Below are positions 41,275 to 52,743 of a stretch of 64,000 nucleotides of DNA, in pieces. The position numbers were made by a program, and so were the translations under genes. Within the stretch, counting starts at the first letter, position 1, and every line of letters begins with the position of its first letter. The stretch lies in the NCBI RefSeq assembly GCF_048128805.1, contig NC_136006.1:5160001-5224000 (forward strand), in the 5' to 3' direction. The stretch comes from Centroberyx gerrardi (lineage: Eukaryota > Chordata > Actinopteri > Beryciformes > Berycidae). The notes under the pieces are model-generated. The model had not been told where the DNA came from. It worked only from the letters and a program-made list of their open reading frames with translations, and did no database searches.

Positions 41275-43830
41275 TTAGATCCATGCATGTGTGTCAAATT
41301 AGTAGCTGCTGCGACAATTGAATTTCCCTCTGGGATAAATAAAGTATCTAGGAATCTATGTATGTATTTATGTTTCTATCTATCTATTGAACAATATATC
41401 TACAGTGCAGCATGGTAGACACATTTTTATTTATTTATTTAAATTTGATTGTTTTATTTTTATTTTATTATTTTTTATATTTTCCCCCACTCACTGTTTT
41501 AAATTCCTTTACAACTTTTGATATAATGTATTACTTTTATGTCTGCATTTTATGTGAAGCGCATTGCATTACATTTCAAATGTGCTATAGAAATAAAGAT
41601 TGATTGATTACTGATTTGCATTTGGAGTGTGCATTTGGAGTGTGCTAAAATTTAAAGCTATAATATACAACTTTTTTCACATCAAAGCAACAGTAAACAA
41701 AAAATGATATATTATACTTTATCAGTCTGTGTCTGTCTGGGACCCGCTGTGGCTAAATCCTCCCGTTTGAATGAAATTGGCTTTTCAGTGATGTTGGGGA
41801 CGTTTTGGTGGAGTATCTATCAATCTGTCTATCAATCGATTTATCTATCTCCTGTCTTTTTTTTTTTTACATTTAAAAACGAAAGGCCTCTGCAATCTGC
41901 ATTTCTCCCTGTCCCCCTGTCCTCCAGGCCCCTCGTCCGAAGTGGAGAGCAGCAACAGATCGACCATCGCCAACCTTGGACAGGATGTGCGTCTCAGCTG
42001 CTTCCTCCTCTTACCCAACGAGGGCGGAGCTCAGTTCAGCGATGTGTCAATCACCTGGAGGAAGGAGGGGCTAAGCGGACTGGTTTACCAGTACCAGGAC
42101 GGAGCGGCGAACCTTCGGGACCAGAACCCGGACTTCAGAGGGAGAACCCAGCTTTTTACCGATGCCATAAACAAAGGAAATGCCTCTCTGCTGCTGATGA
42201 GAGTGAGGAGCAGCGACGACGGGGTCTACAGCTGCAGCGTCAGCTCCTCCAGTGGTGGAGGCTCCGTCAGCATTCGCCTCAGAACGGCAGGTAGGAGGCC
42301 TCGTCTTTCCGGTTTCACTGTGTATTTGCTTTGATCAAGAAACTGTCTGTGTACATACTGGGTACAGGGAAGAGTAAAGCTGCACTAGGCAACATCTTTA
42401 TATCAAAGCACATCCATCGTATCAGCCTGAACCATGAAGTGAGGCTGAAAAAGAGCAAAGCATCCCATCCCTACTAACTAAGATGTTGTAGATTCTCTTA
42501 TTTGGCCAAATTAAATTCTGGTGTCAGGTTTGATCACTTCTCCACACAGGAAGTGATGAATCCAAACTGTCTCCTAAACAGCAGCAGAGAAAGCTGGACT
42601 CACCAACGTTAGATCTTCTCCTCTCTCGTCTCTTTGGTTTCCTTTGGTATAAAGCATCACAGACCGGCCGGTTGGTAAACCTGAGCGAGCTGTGTGACGT
42701 TTACTGACGTCAAGTATTATACGCACATCCTGTTTTCAGGTGCTGGGTCGAAAAAAGTGGACACTAAAGAGAAAACGTAGGACCTGCAACACCATGCTCC
42801 ACTGCACCTTTATTCAAAAATATAGAAAATAGACAATGTTTAAGGCCTTCGTCAGGTCTTACCAGTTTTCTGACATCACCTTACATAATATCTTGGAATT
42901 GAAGGAATACATTTTTCAAACAGTTGCCTCTCGCTGCCATTTGGTGCTGCCAACATGAGACATGGCCTGGTGCAGCTTAAAGATCCATGTGAACATTTGC
43001 ACATGTTAAGATTTAAACAAACCAGCTGTGAGTGTGGTACTGTGCTCCGATACAGCTTGTACTTTTCATGGTCTGACTGCAGTTTTGGGGAAGTGGCCCT
43101 TAGTGAGACTCCAGACCCCGACCTGCTCAGCCAGTGTAAGCCCCCTCACCCATTAAAGCTTTGAATTTGTGAACAGATACTCAGACCAGATTCTTAGTCT
43201 CTTCACCTTTGTACCAATATATATTACGGTTCATGCCTAAAACAGAATCAAACTGCTGCTTTTGACATTAATATTGGAGATGCTGAAGTTGGGTACAGTC
43301 ACACTTTGGAAATTGTAGATTGCAGCATGTTCTCATGATTCTTTATTGTCACTTTTGTCACTTCAGCCTTTTCAGCTCCCAAATTTACAAACACAAAGGA
43401 TATCTTGATCGCCGAGGCAGAGAGGTGGCTCCCAAAACCAAGCGTGACGTGGTTGGACTATGATGGGAAAGTGCTGAATGCAAGCACGACTTTCAACCAA
43501 AACTCGGCAGGGATTTTCAGTATAGTCAGCACGCTGCAGCCAGTCACCAGACTCGACACCTATACCTGCCACATCCAAAACACCATGGTGTTGGCCATCT
43601 CTGAGGCAACTGTAACAGGTATATTTTTATTTTTATTAATGCCAGGACCGGATTTGCAAGAGATTTTGTGCATTTCAAAATTTCTTCTGACCAAAAATTG
43701 GAATCTCCTTTTTTCAGGCTCAGGAGTTTCTGAGAGGACGACCTTCACCTTCAGCGCAGCGACATCTGTGCCGGCGTCTAATCTCCTGAGCATCATGACC
43801 AGTGTCCTCTGCATCTATTATCTGACATGA
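40764..43830 (+). CDS. vtcn1: V-set domain-containing T-cell activation inhibitor 1 (B7-H4), 274 aa
   Basis: Five exons: 40764-40795, 41004-41068, 41928-42290, 43367-43618, 43718-43830 (825 nt with stop, phases 2,1,1,1). The N-terminus MASLGQIIFWS is almost the same as mammalian VTCN1 (MASLGQILFWS). Exon 2 completes the signal/anchor segment (IVLIFIFAAIIILILAL). Exon 3 is an IgV domain with RLSC, ITWRKEGLSGLVY, FRGRTQLF and DDGVYSC. Exon 4 is an IgC-like domain with RWLPKPSVTWLDY and DTYTCHIQN. Exon 5 ends in a short hydrophobic tail. VTCN1 is a cell-surface B7-family ligand that inhibits T cells. One oddity: the first IgC cysteine is replaced (AEAERW where mammals have CEAPRW). Confidence 0.92.
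41230..41272 (+). repeat. (GT)n microsatellite
   Basis: GT repeat in vtcn1 intron 2. Confidence 0.9.
41440..41612 (+). repeat. L2-like LINE 3' tail
   Basis: Contains GAAGCGCATTGCATTACATT and GCTATAGAAATAAAGATTGA, the same 3' end type as at 23630-23700, in vtcn1 intron 2. Confidence 0.55.
42740..42880. repeat. Penelope-like terminal fragment
   Basis: Includes CTTTATTCAAAAATATAG and GGCCTTCGTCAGGTCTTACC. The GACGAAGGC motif with a TATTCAAA block is typical of ends of Penelope-like elements. In vtcn1 intron 3. Confidence 0.4.
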
Positions 43831-43999
43831 TCACACACACACACACACACAAGTTCAATATGGTCATGTGGGATATCATTTCCTCTCAAATCTCCACCTG
43901 TGTGTGTACGTGCGTGCACATAATGCCTGCAATACATTCACTAACAAAATGATACAGGACATTTTGGGCAGAGGAAATAGATTACAGTACATAAATGCA

Positions 44000-44720
44000 G
44001 GCTGCATTCAAACATTACTTTAGATCCAACATTACTTTATGTTACTGTTAATTAATTTATTACAGTGGATAGTGTTGTTACTATGTAACAGCATCCATGT
44101 TCCAGTACAACTCCATTTGAGGTGCAATTTCTTAGGAATTTTTCTATCAACCTTTAAATGTTCTTTTTTTGTTTTCATGCAAATTGTGTGTCTGTTAAAT
44201 CTGTAAGTAAAGGGTCTACCTACATTATTTGTCAGAAAAGTCTTCTGAATTTTTGTCAGCTTGTGTTTTTACTTCTATTCGATCTACAGTATCTGTCTTT
44301 CTAAGATAAGTAAGGAAATTGCGCCATTGCAGCACCAAAATATTAGTAGTATACAGCGAGGAAAAAATAGAATAAGAATAGAGTAAAAGAAGGAACATAA
44401 GCAACCAACCATTTAAACATTGGAACATATTAAGTAGAAAGGCGTGAATGAAAGAATGAAGAAATTATGGATTACAGCATTAGGAGGGGTGTGGAAAATA
44501 GCAGTAGCAGCAGTATAATTTACTGAACTACAATAGCGAGCTAACAGCTAACAGGACTCACCGTTCATTGCCAGCAGAGGATCAAGTCTCCACAACCAGC
44601 CGTGAGACGCATAAATTAAAACAGCGCTCTGAACTGAATATCTTGAAAAGCAGCGCTGCAGTGACTAAACGCAAACTGAACCATACCACATGTAGTCAAT
44701 CATGCAAAAGTTACATGGGA
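44000..44720. other. no gene seen
   Basis: AT-rich sequence 3' of vtcn1, including its probable untranslated region. No coding features. A CA repeat at 43833-43850 follows the stop codon directly. Confidence 0.5.
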
Positions 44721-44739
44721 CACTAACGTTAAGCCCAAA

Positions 44740-47450
44740 GGGATTATCGGAGGTCATCTAAACGTTAGAAGCTTACTCCCAAAACATGATGAAATTAAAA
44801 CATTACTGATGGATTCTAATTTGCGCTTTCTATGCCTCAGTGAAAGTTGGCTTCACAGTAAAAGTAAAAGTCTAATTGATGTGCCTGGGTTCAGATGTTT
44901 TAGGAAAGATAGAAAGGGAGGAGGAGTAATAATTTATATTAGCAACTAATTTAAGGGTAAAGAAATTGAGCTGGACTATGATGAATATCTCTGTTTGAAT
45001 GTTTGTCTATCCCTACGTATGCACTTTCTTTCGTATTGCCACCTGGATTACGAGATCCACTCAGTCACAGATTGATCTAATCTTTTCTAATAGGGAGGAA
45101 AGGATAATTAAGGTGTATAATCTCATAACAGGTTTGTCAGATCACAATATGACTTTAGCTGTGAGGAAACTAACAAAAAAAATGCTTCCCTGATTGTAGT
45201 AATCTTAAATCAAATTTTCTGGCAATCTCAAAGTGTGATCTGGAAAACCTGAAGAGTGAACTAAGCAGGGTGCAATGGGACAATGTTTTGAATGACAACG
45301 ATTCCAGTGCATGTTGTAATGAGCTTATGAATACGGTTGGTGCAATTGTGGGCAAGTTTATCAAAACATGCAAGCGCTCAAATAGAAAACTATCCTTACC
45401 GTGGGTAAATGTGCCAATTCGAAAACTTATGAAACAAAGAGACCTTGCACTTAGAACTGCTTTAAAAAGTCGCTTGAATACTGACATGGCTCTGTATAAG
45501 GGGCTAAGGAATCGTGTTACTAAAGAATTAAGAAATGCAAAAGCTGACTATTACATCTCAGTAATTACAGATGCGAGAGGAAACAGTTCATCAATCTGGA
45601 AGCAAATAAACAATCTGATTAAGCCACACAGAACAGAGATAATATTTGAACTAAAAGTAAGGAATCAATTGATCTCAGAAAGCGGACAAATTGCCCAGGA
45701 ATTTAATAACTTCTTTATCAGATCTGCTGAGGAACTTTTTCAACAATTTCAAACAACCCAGTAGGCCTATCATAGCCAGTCTGGAAAATGAAACTACTCA
45801 TTCGTTTAAGTTACAACAAACTAATCGAATAGAAGTTCTTCAAATAATAGAAGTAAGTTTACCAACAGTCACTCAAAAGATCTTTTTAATTTGGATACTG
45901 CTTTTCTAAAGAAGTATATATGTTGGTCCTCTCACTCATCTGATTAATGTATCTATTGCAACTGGGAAGTTTCCTGATGGGTGGAAACAATCATGAGTTA
46001 TACCAATTTTTAAATCTGGAGCAGCTGATCAGGCATGCAATTATAAGCCAATTAGCATTCTCCCTGTTTTCGCCAAAGTTTTGGAGAAAACTGTGGCCTC
46101 ACAACTTGTGAAGTACCTGGAAATGCATAACTACTTGCACCCATTGCAGTTTGGTTTCCGTTCTAATTATTCTACCGAGAGTGCTAATTGCTTTTTTATA
46201 GAACTTAAACTCTCAATTGATAAAGGTAAGTTGGTGAGGGCAGGTTTCCTGGACCTTAAAAAAGCATTCGACACCGTTAATCATGATATTCTTATCTCTA
46301 AACTCTCCAAATATAACTTTTCTGATAAAACTTTACAATGGTTTAAATCTTATCTTTGTAATCGTGAGCAATGTGTAGTTATTAATAATAAACAATCATC
46401 TTTACTAGGCTGCAAAACGGGAATCCCATGGGGTCCATTCTCGGACCACTTCTTTTCAGTTTATATATAAAGGATCTTCCAGAATCATGTCCAGGAGCAG
46501 GTCTCCAGATGTATGCAGATGACAGTCATATATGTGTCTGGCCGGACGACCGCCTCAGTTTCCACACAACTGACAGAACATCTAGAATCGGTAGCAGTAT
46601 GGCTCAAAAATTCTTGTCTAACACTGAACATTAAGAGAACTGTGCCAATATGCTTCTCGTCCAGGAGACGCTCCTCACCAGATGAAGTAAATAAATTAAA
46701 AGTAAAAATCAATGGACAATCGATTGAACAGGCTTATGAGGTTAAATATCTTGGCTTGATGTTAGACTCCCATCTAAAATTGGAGAAACATATACAAATG
46801 GTGAGCAGAGTAGCAAAAGCAAATACATTTAGACTGATTAGGAACTGTTTACCATTTCATGCTGCAAATATCTATATGCACTCAATGATTTTCTCATACT
46901 TGAGTTATTGTGTAACTTCGTGGTCTCAAGCAAGTCCTACTGTAATCAGACCTCTTAAGATGATATACAATCGTGCAATAAAAATTATTGACAGGAAGCC
47001 AATTAGGTTTCACCATTGCTGTGTCATACAGAAATTAAACATTTTAAGTTTTGATAATTTCATTAAATTTGCTAACATAAAACGTATTCATAAATGTATT
47101 CATAATCAGGCTCCTCAGGTTCTCTGTGATATGGTGAAATCCCTTTGGGTCTCTGGGACAACCACTAGGGGTGCTGCTGTGGGGAATTGCCTCCCTTGGA
47201 CAAACCACTTTCTCTGTACGGGGGCAAATATGGAATTCATTACCCACACATCTCAAGCAGGATCATAATTGGGATCATTTTAAATACAAATTGAAATTCC
47301 ATTGATTGTTTTTGTACTATCTGTCTATTAAATGATCTATCTATTAGGTTATCTAAATTAGCTTAGGCTATAAATGTTATATGTGACATCAGACTATTTT
47401 TGTTTAAATGTTCTATGTCTATGTATCTGTCCCTATTCAAATAAACATTG
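44740..47450 (+). mobile_element. nearly full-length Rex1/CR1-like LINE, inactivated
   Basis: The endonuclease region gives GHLNVRSLLPKHDEIKTLL and later SRSTQSQIDLIFSNREERI and GLSDHN. A linker frame runs 45270-45763. The RT follows: FGFRSNYSTESANCFFIELK, AGFLDLKKAFDTVNHDIL, LQMYADDSHICV, VKYLGLMLDSHLKLEKHI, with an intact 251-codon C-terminal frame (46513-47268). The 3' end is near CAAATAAACATTGAAATG at 47430-47450. Stops and frameshifts at about 44950, 45763, 45995 and 46450 inactivate it. Confidence 0.85.
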
Positions 47451-47717
47451 AAATGAAATATGAGAATATACAAAAAATATAAAATACACAACTCAAGTAG
47501 CATCAAAGAGGCTATCATAATAATCTTATTTAAAAAGTGAATTACCCCTTTATCACCGCGACATCAGTCGGAGTTTGTGGCGTTGTCATGCATGACGTGC
47601 TTTACTTCCGCAGTAACGTTGGCCTAGTCGGATACTTTTGCATACGCCGTTTTTAATAAACCCGTTTTTTGTCACTCCGAATTTAGTCATTATTAAGAGA
47701 ATATCCTGAAGTGTGAT

Positions 47718-47960
47718 TTGGTGGATTACATCGTGGGAATATGTTCTACAATGGGCGATGCGCTGTTCTGTGGTTTATCACTGGCCAGGAAGGATTACTT
47801 CTGTTGCGCGTCCCGTTACATTGTTAAATGCCACTCTTACAAACCATTAATGTTCGTGCATATTCCCGGGGTAAGGAGGATCCTAAAGTGTGCGATTTCA
47901 TTTCATGAATGGATAGTTACATGGCTGGATTATTTGCAAGAGAGAACGCCAAATTGGTAA
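47718..47960 (+). CDS. short open frame, unrecognised
   Basis: An 80-codon frame starts MVDYIVGICSTMGDALFCGL and contains several cysteines. It could splice at GCCAAATTG|GTAAGT (47959). I do not recognise the family. It follows GC-rich sequence downstream of a LINE and may be the first exon of a lost gene or part of an unidentified transposon. Confidence 0.2.
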   Translation: MVDYIVGICSTMGDALFCGLSLARKDYFCCASRYIVKCHSYKPLMFVHIPGVRRILKCAISFHEWIVTWLDYLQERTPNW

Positions 47961-48374
47961 GTAAAGTAAAAGTTGAATGGTTTCTTTTCCTCCCTGTCTG
48001 CCTGTCTTGTATCGTGAACAAGGAGCTGATAGTGTTGCGTTATATATTCGAGAGATAACTTTTGTGGGGAGAAATAAACTGAAAACGGGTCAGATATGAC
48101 TTGAATGCCACTTGTCAGCCTTGCTGTAAAATCAGCTGTTCCAACGTTTACCCCGGGACCGCAAGGTTTAGCCCACATTTTCTAACCCTATCGCCAGAAT
48201 AATGCGTTGAAGGTTTTTTCATGGAGTGGAGAATTGCTTTCTGAAACAAATATATCAGATGTAGTCTACATTGAAAAACGTAATTTAAAGTCTGTCGCGC
48301 ATTTATGCCCCTCTCCCGGTCGAGCGTGTGCCAGCGCTCGTCTCATAAAATCAAGGAAGAAAGAGTGCCATTTA

Positions 48375-48508
48375 GCCCGAGCCCAGCCCGAGCCCAGCCC
48401 GAGCCCAGCCCGAGCCCAGCCCGAGCCCAGCCCGAGCCCAGCCCGAGCCCAGCCCGAGCCCAGCCCGAGCCCAGCCCGAGCCCAGCCCGAGCCCAGCCCG
48501 AGCCCGCG
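48375..48508 (+). repeat. 11-bp minisatellite (GCCCGAGCCCA)n
   Basis: About 12 near-perfect copies. Every frame is open, giving periodic Ala-Arg-Ala-Gln-Pro-Glu-Pro-Ser-Pro-type products, which is an effect of the repeat and not a gene. Two to three complementary copies sit at 27430-27460. Confidence 0.95.
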
Positions 48509-48936
48509 ACGTTCAGGCCCGACCCGAAACTAAGCCCGACTGTAATGCAACATTTGAAGCCCAAACCCGACCCGAAATCAAAACGTTCCTATTTAAAAGT
48601 TATAGCCTCTTGGTCCGTGTATTTTTTGGTCATTCTATTTTCTTGTCAGAAATAGAAATTAGAAAATCCACATCAAAATCCACAATTTTGAGCAGCGCTC
48701 AGCAGAGCGCTCAGCAGAGGGAGGGAGGCTGTGTGTGCCCAGCCTGTGTGACACAGAGCTTCAAGAGAAAGCGAGGAGCAAAAAACATTGTGCTTTTTTC
48801 CACGCATGAAAAAAATACAACCGATCCCGACCCGACCCGAGCCCGAATTATTTATTTAAAAACCAAGCCCAACCCGGCCAATACCCGACATACAGTCTCG
48901 GGTCCCGTCGGGTTCGGGTCGGGTTGCAGACCTCTA
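48375..48936. mobile_element. split hAT-like element with 11-bp minisatellite, major part
   Basis: Right end GCAGACCTCTA (to 48936) followed by CCTGACAC. The element is rich in CCCGACCCGA motifs and starts, at the breakpoint, with the minisatellite. Its other end is at 27493. Confidence 0.65.
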
Positions 48937-49739
48937 CCTGACACTACTGCAAATCTGTCAAGCATCATGAATTACATTTACAATAATTCATGTTTATTAT
49001 TTTTGGTTTACATACAACCATGGGTGCAAATTTGGTGTGACAGGTGGGGGGACCAACAGCGGGAGTTGGGCAGTCCTTCCAAGAAGAAAAAGGCGACATA
49101 CACACATACACACACACACAAACACACACACGCTGGTGAACTAGCGTTCACTACATTGACACATGAAGGGACTGATGTCAGTGGTCTGCGACATTAGTCA
49201 TGTACTTTAGGAGGAATCTAATTTGCAATTGACCTTAAGAATAACTTGAATTTCAGATGTTAAAACATCTGAGTTGATAGAGATGGGGTCGGACACGATG
49301 GATAGTTACTTTGTTAACCACTTATTTTATTTCATTAAATAAAAATATATAACATTAAATCAACAAAATAAGTTCAAAGTATTTCATACATGCAGACACC
49401 ACTTTCAAAATACATCTACCATTATTTTGACATGAAGGATCTAATCCCCATAACAAGAACCATTATGTAAAGGTGTTGCTTTATAAATCCCTGGTGTTAA
49501 ACTACACTCCAACATGTGGTACCTGATGTAGCCACCAGGGGTCATTCGTGCAATTTACATTGTTAAACGTGTACAAGACATGTCAAAAGATTATACAAAA
49601 TATCAGAAGTATGTCAAAAAACTATGGGATATCTGAAGACATCAGGTGGTCAGCCGTTCATAAATCAGACATACCAATAGTCACTAAGTTTAAACATTAG
49701 GCTACTATATTCACAGGAGCCCAACCTCAAGAGTCATTC

Positions 49740-50330
49740 ATTCATAAAAAGACCGTCAGATTGCATTCCTCGTTTAACCCATTAGGATGCAATGTATTTA
49801 AGGTATGTATCCAGAAACATTCCCTTTTCAATAAGGCATTTTCATTATTACCCCCTCTGCGATTCAACCTTACTTTCTCAATGCCTGTGAGTCCTCCAAT
49901 CTGTGTCCTTCATTTAAAAAATGTCGGGCAACTGGGGATGTGATGTCTCCTCTCCTGATGCTACTTCTATGTTCATTAAGTCTGACGTTAAGCTTCTGTG
50001 AGGTTTGACCGACATAGTATTTATTGCATTTACAAAATAAAAGATATATAACATTGGTAGTGTTGCATGTGATGAGTGATTTTATCGTGTATTCCTTACA
50101 GGAATGTTGATTGATAAACCTGTTGGTTTTCACCATATCATTAAAGGAAGTACATGATCTGCATGAAACATTTCCTGTAATAAATGTATCAGAGCTAGAT
50201 GTATGTATATCCGCTCTTACTAAGCGGTCCTTTAGATTTGTAGATTTTTACTGTGATTCTACTGTCACTCTGAGCCTGGGGAAGAAAACACTTTATTTCC
50301 AGAACATTAGCAGTACAACTCACTGACTAG
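49740..50330 (-). pseudogene. Penelope-like element, GIY-YIG endonuclease domain
   Basis: The minus strand encodes NVIYLLFCKCNKYYVGQTSQ, then KLNVRLNEHRSSI, then ITSPVARHFLNEGH: the GIY-YIG endonuclease of Penelope retroelements. In another frame it continues with CFWIHTLNTLHPNGLNEE, the family's C-terminal motif. Upstream (50150-50320) RKDRLVRADIHTS and the cysteine motif CRSC fit the linker region. The RT is absent, so this is a 3' fragment. Confidence 0.85.
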
Positions 50331-50419
50331 TCACATCGTCATTACCTTGCATCCTTTTCGTAATGGATGGCGATCCAAAAGACAGCAAATTAATCAGCAG
50401 GGACAGTCCAGAGTAACAG

Positions 50420-50695
50420 GACAGGGTTGCCAGGTCAAACTAAAATTTCCAGCGCATGAGCCACTGAAAACCGTCCCACATGCTCCAAAACCAAATGGGG
50501 AGGAAGGCAGGTACGGAAGCGCATTGCATTCACCAAAGAAAAAAACAATCGGAGATGGTTTCTCGTAATTATGACTTCCGTATCTCATCATGAAATACTA
50601 CGTCATAATTACGAGAAACCATCTCTGACTTTTTTCTTTTCTTTGGTGAATGCAATGCGCTTCTGTAGGCAGGAAACCGCGGACCTGGCAAGTGG
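50420..50695. mobile_element. fold-back MITE with 55-bp hairpin arms
   Basis: Outer ends GTTGCCAGGTC and GACCTGGCAA are inverted. The inner arms 50519-50574 and 50603-50661 are near-perfect complements (GCGCATTGCATTCACCAAAG, ATGGTTTCTCGTAATTATGA) around a 28-bp loop. Noncoding. Confidence 0.8.
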
Positions 50696-50929
50696 GGGAG
50701 GACGCAACCTCAGTAAACATCACTTTTTTTTAAATTTATTTTAACATCACTTGGTTGGTAAAGCCAGAACAACCGCTAAGTGACACATCTGCAGCAAAAA
50801 GTATGTGTGCTATTTTAAAATGCAACATATCCATTTTGGGGGAACAAGTCCTTAGCTGAAGTTTATCATTCAGTATCTTTAAAGTAAAAAGCATCCAGAT
50901 TACAAAAGCATGACTCTTTTGCCAACCAA

Positions 50930-50937
<8 letters not shown>

Positions 50938-50981
<44 letters not shown>

Positions 50982-51000
50982 GCACACACACACACACACT
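50938..51000 (+). repeat. (CT)n(CA)n microsatellite
   Basis: Compound repeat just beyond the CTL2 stop codon; inverse counterpart of 35161-35203. Confidence 0.95.
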
Positions 51001-51052
51001 CCTTACAAAAGCATAGCCTACAAGCTGAAAATCCATTGATTTTTCTCAAAAC

Positions 51053-52687
51053 TCAATGATAAACCACTTTCTCACAGATCCATCGCAGAGAATAAGCACA
51101 AGATATGTCATTCCAGTTCTCTTTAGTCTTGCCAGTAACGATATGAGCGCAGTCTTCTTCCCGCAACTGAGGATCTCCTCCACCGTTATCAGGCTGTGCT
51201 GCCTTCCAGTACCTAGCAGGTCAACAAACAAGACAATCATGACACTTTTAATCTCCAACATGAATCCAGGCCTTCAATGGCTCTTAATTTACATAATGCG
51301 TCTCATTTTAGTCAGCATCTCCTCTTCATGGTATGCTGGACCAATGCACTATTGGTCCATCGCTTTCTAGATGTTTCTAATTTTCTGCACAAATATCACA
51401 GAAAGAAATTCCTGTACCTTGCACATGGCAATTGGCAGATTGGAGTTTTAGTTCTACAAACAATGAATTTGAATGAATTTAACTTGTTTCTATGAAGTAG
51501 CTCCATTATGAGCGAAGCTAGGCTGCTGTATTCCTGACGTCAATTCTGTCCGTTTTCCGACGGATCAGTGTTGCCGCTCCGTCCATGGCTCCGTCAATCT
51601 TATTCTCATTAATTGATCAGAAATTGGTCGCGGTCCGGACAGAACCGTCACTGGGTCCGGATACGGCCCGGAGTCCGCCAGTTAGTGATGCCTGCGCTGG
51701 AGCATAAATGTATCAGCGTGTCGGGCAGCGCAGCTACAAACTGAAGTTCAGCTGGCTTCAACTTTTTTCCACGCTCTGATGACGCGGTGAACCGCGAACC
51801 AATCAGAGCAGAGGGAAGGTAGGGTACTTTATTATTGTTTACCTGAATTATTTCTATTAACCAAGAATAAGTATTTGCCAAATAAAATTAAAACGAGACA
51901 AAAACAAAGCTATGACAGTAAGACATTTAGTTGGTGCACACAACGCGATGACGACATGAACCGTCAACGATCACCTGGGCAACACTTCCGCTCCGTTGGC
52001 GACAATTTAGCTCGGTGCGCCAGACCGAGTAAAGTAAGTAACTACTAGTAATATACAGAAAAAGTGGATATACTGTATGTTCAACCAAGGCTAAACATAT
52101 TTCTGTCTTACCTTAGAGTCAATGGAGTTTCATCAATCCATTTCCAGGTCCCCTCCGTGCCTCTGTCACTCAAACCAATCCAACATGAAGTTTCTTCCTT
52201 AGTGAGTGTAGAGAGGAATGTCTGTTTCAAACAAACAAAAAGCCATGGTATTTATATTATAGTGTTAACCACATCTCAACAAAATATGAGAGGAATCCAA
52301 GGCAAAATTATAATTCAGAAATATTTTTTTATGGAAAACGGATCAGAAAATAAGGAAAGTCATTGAATCCTGCAGAAAATAATAAAATCGCTGCATCTAG
52401 ATGTCACAGAATTTTTATCCTGTTGTTAGCCAGTCTGACTTCCAGCATAAATTCCCCAATTAAAGCTTTTCACGCCAGAGAGGAACCAAATAAAAATTAT
52501 AAATTTAAACAAAAAATATAAATTTAGCATACGCTGTGTTGAATGATCTTCCAAAATCTTAGCTCCCTAGCAGCTAAAATGTGATGTAGTTCACCATATT
52601 TGATCAATATTAATTTTGCACCTTTGTTTAACCCACATGCAGTTGAATTGTGAACATGTTATTTTTATGATAGCTTATGTATATATA

Positions 52688-52743
<56 letters not shown>

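Noticed and set aside
41704..42294. 196-codon plus frame over vtcn1 exon 3
   Set aside because: Out of frame with the IgV domain; the vtcn1 frame has the conserved Ig residues.
48207..48655. Pro/Glu/Ala repeat proteins
   Set aside because: Translation of an 11-bp minisatellite; every frame is open for the same reason.
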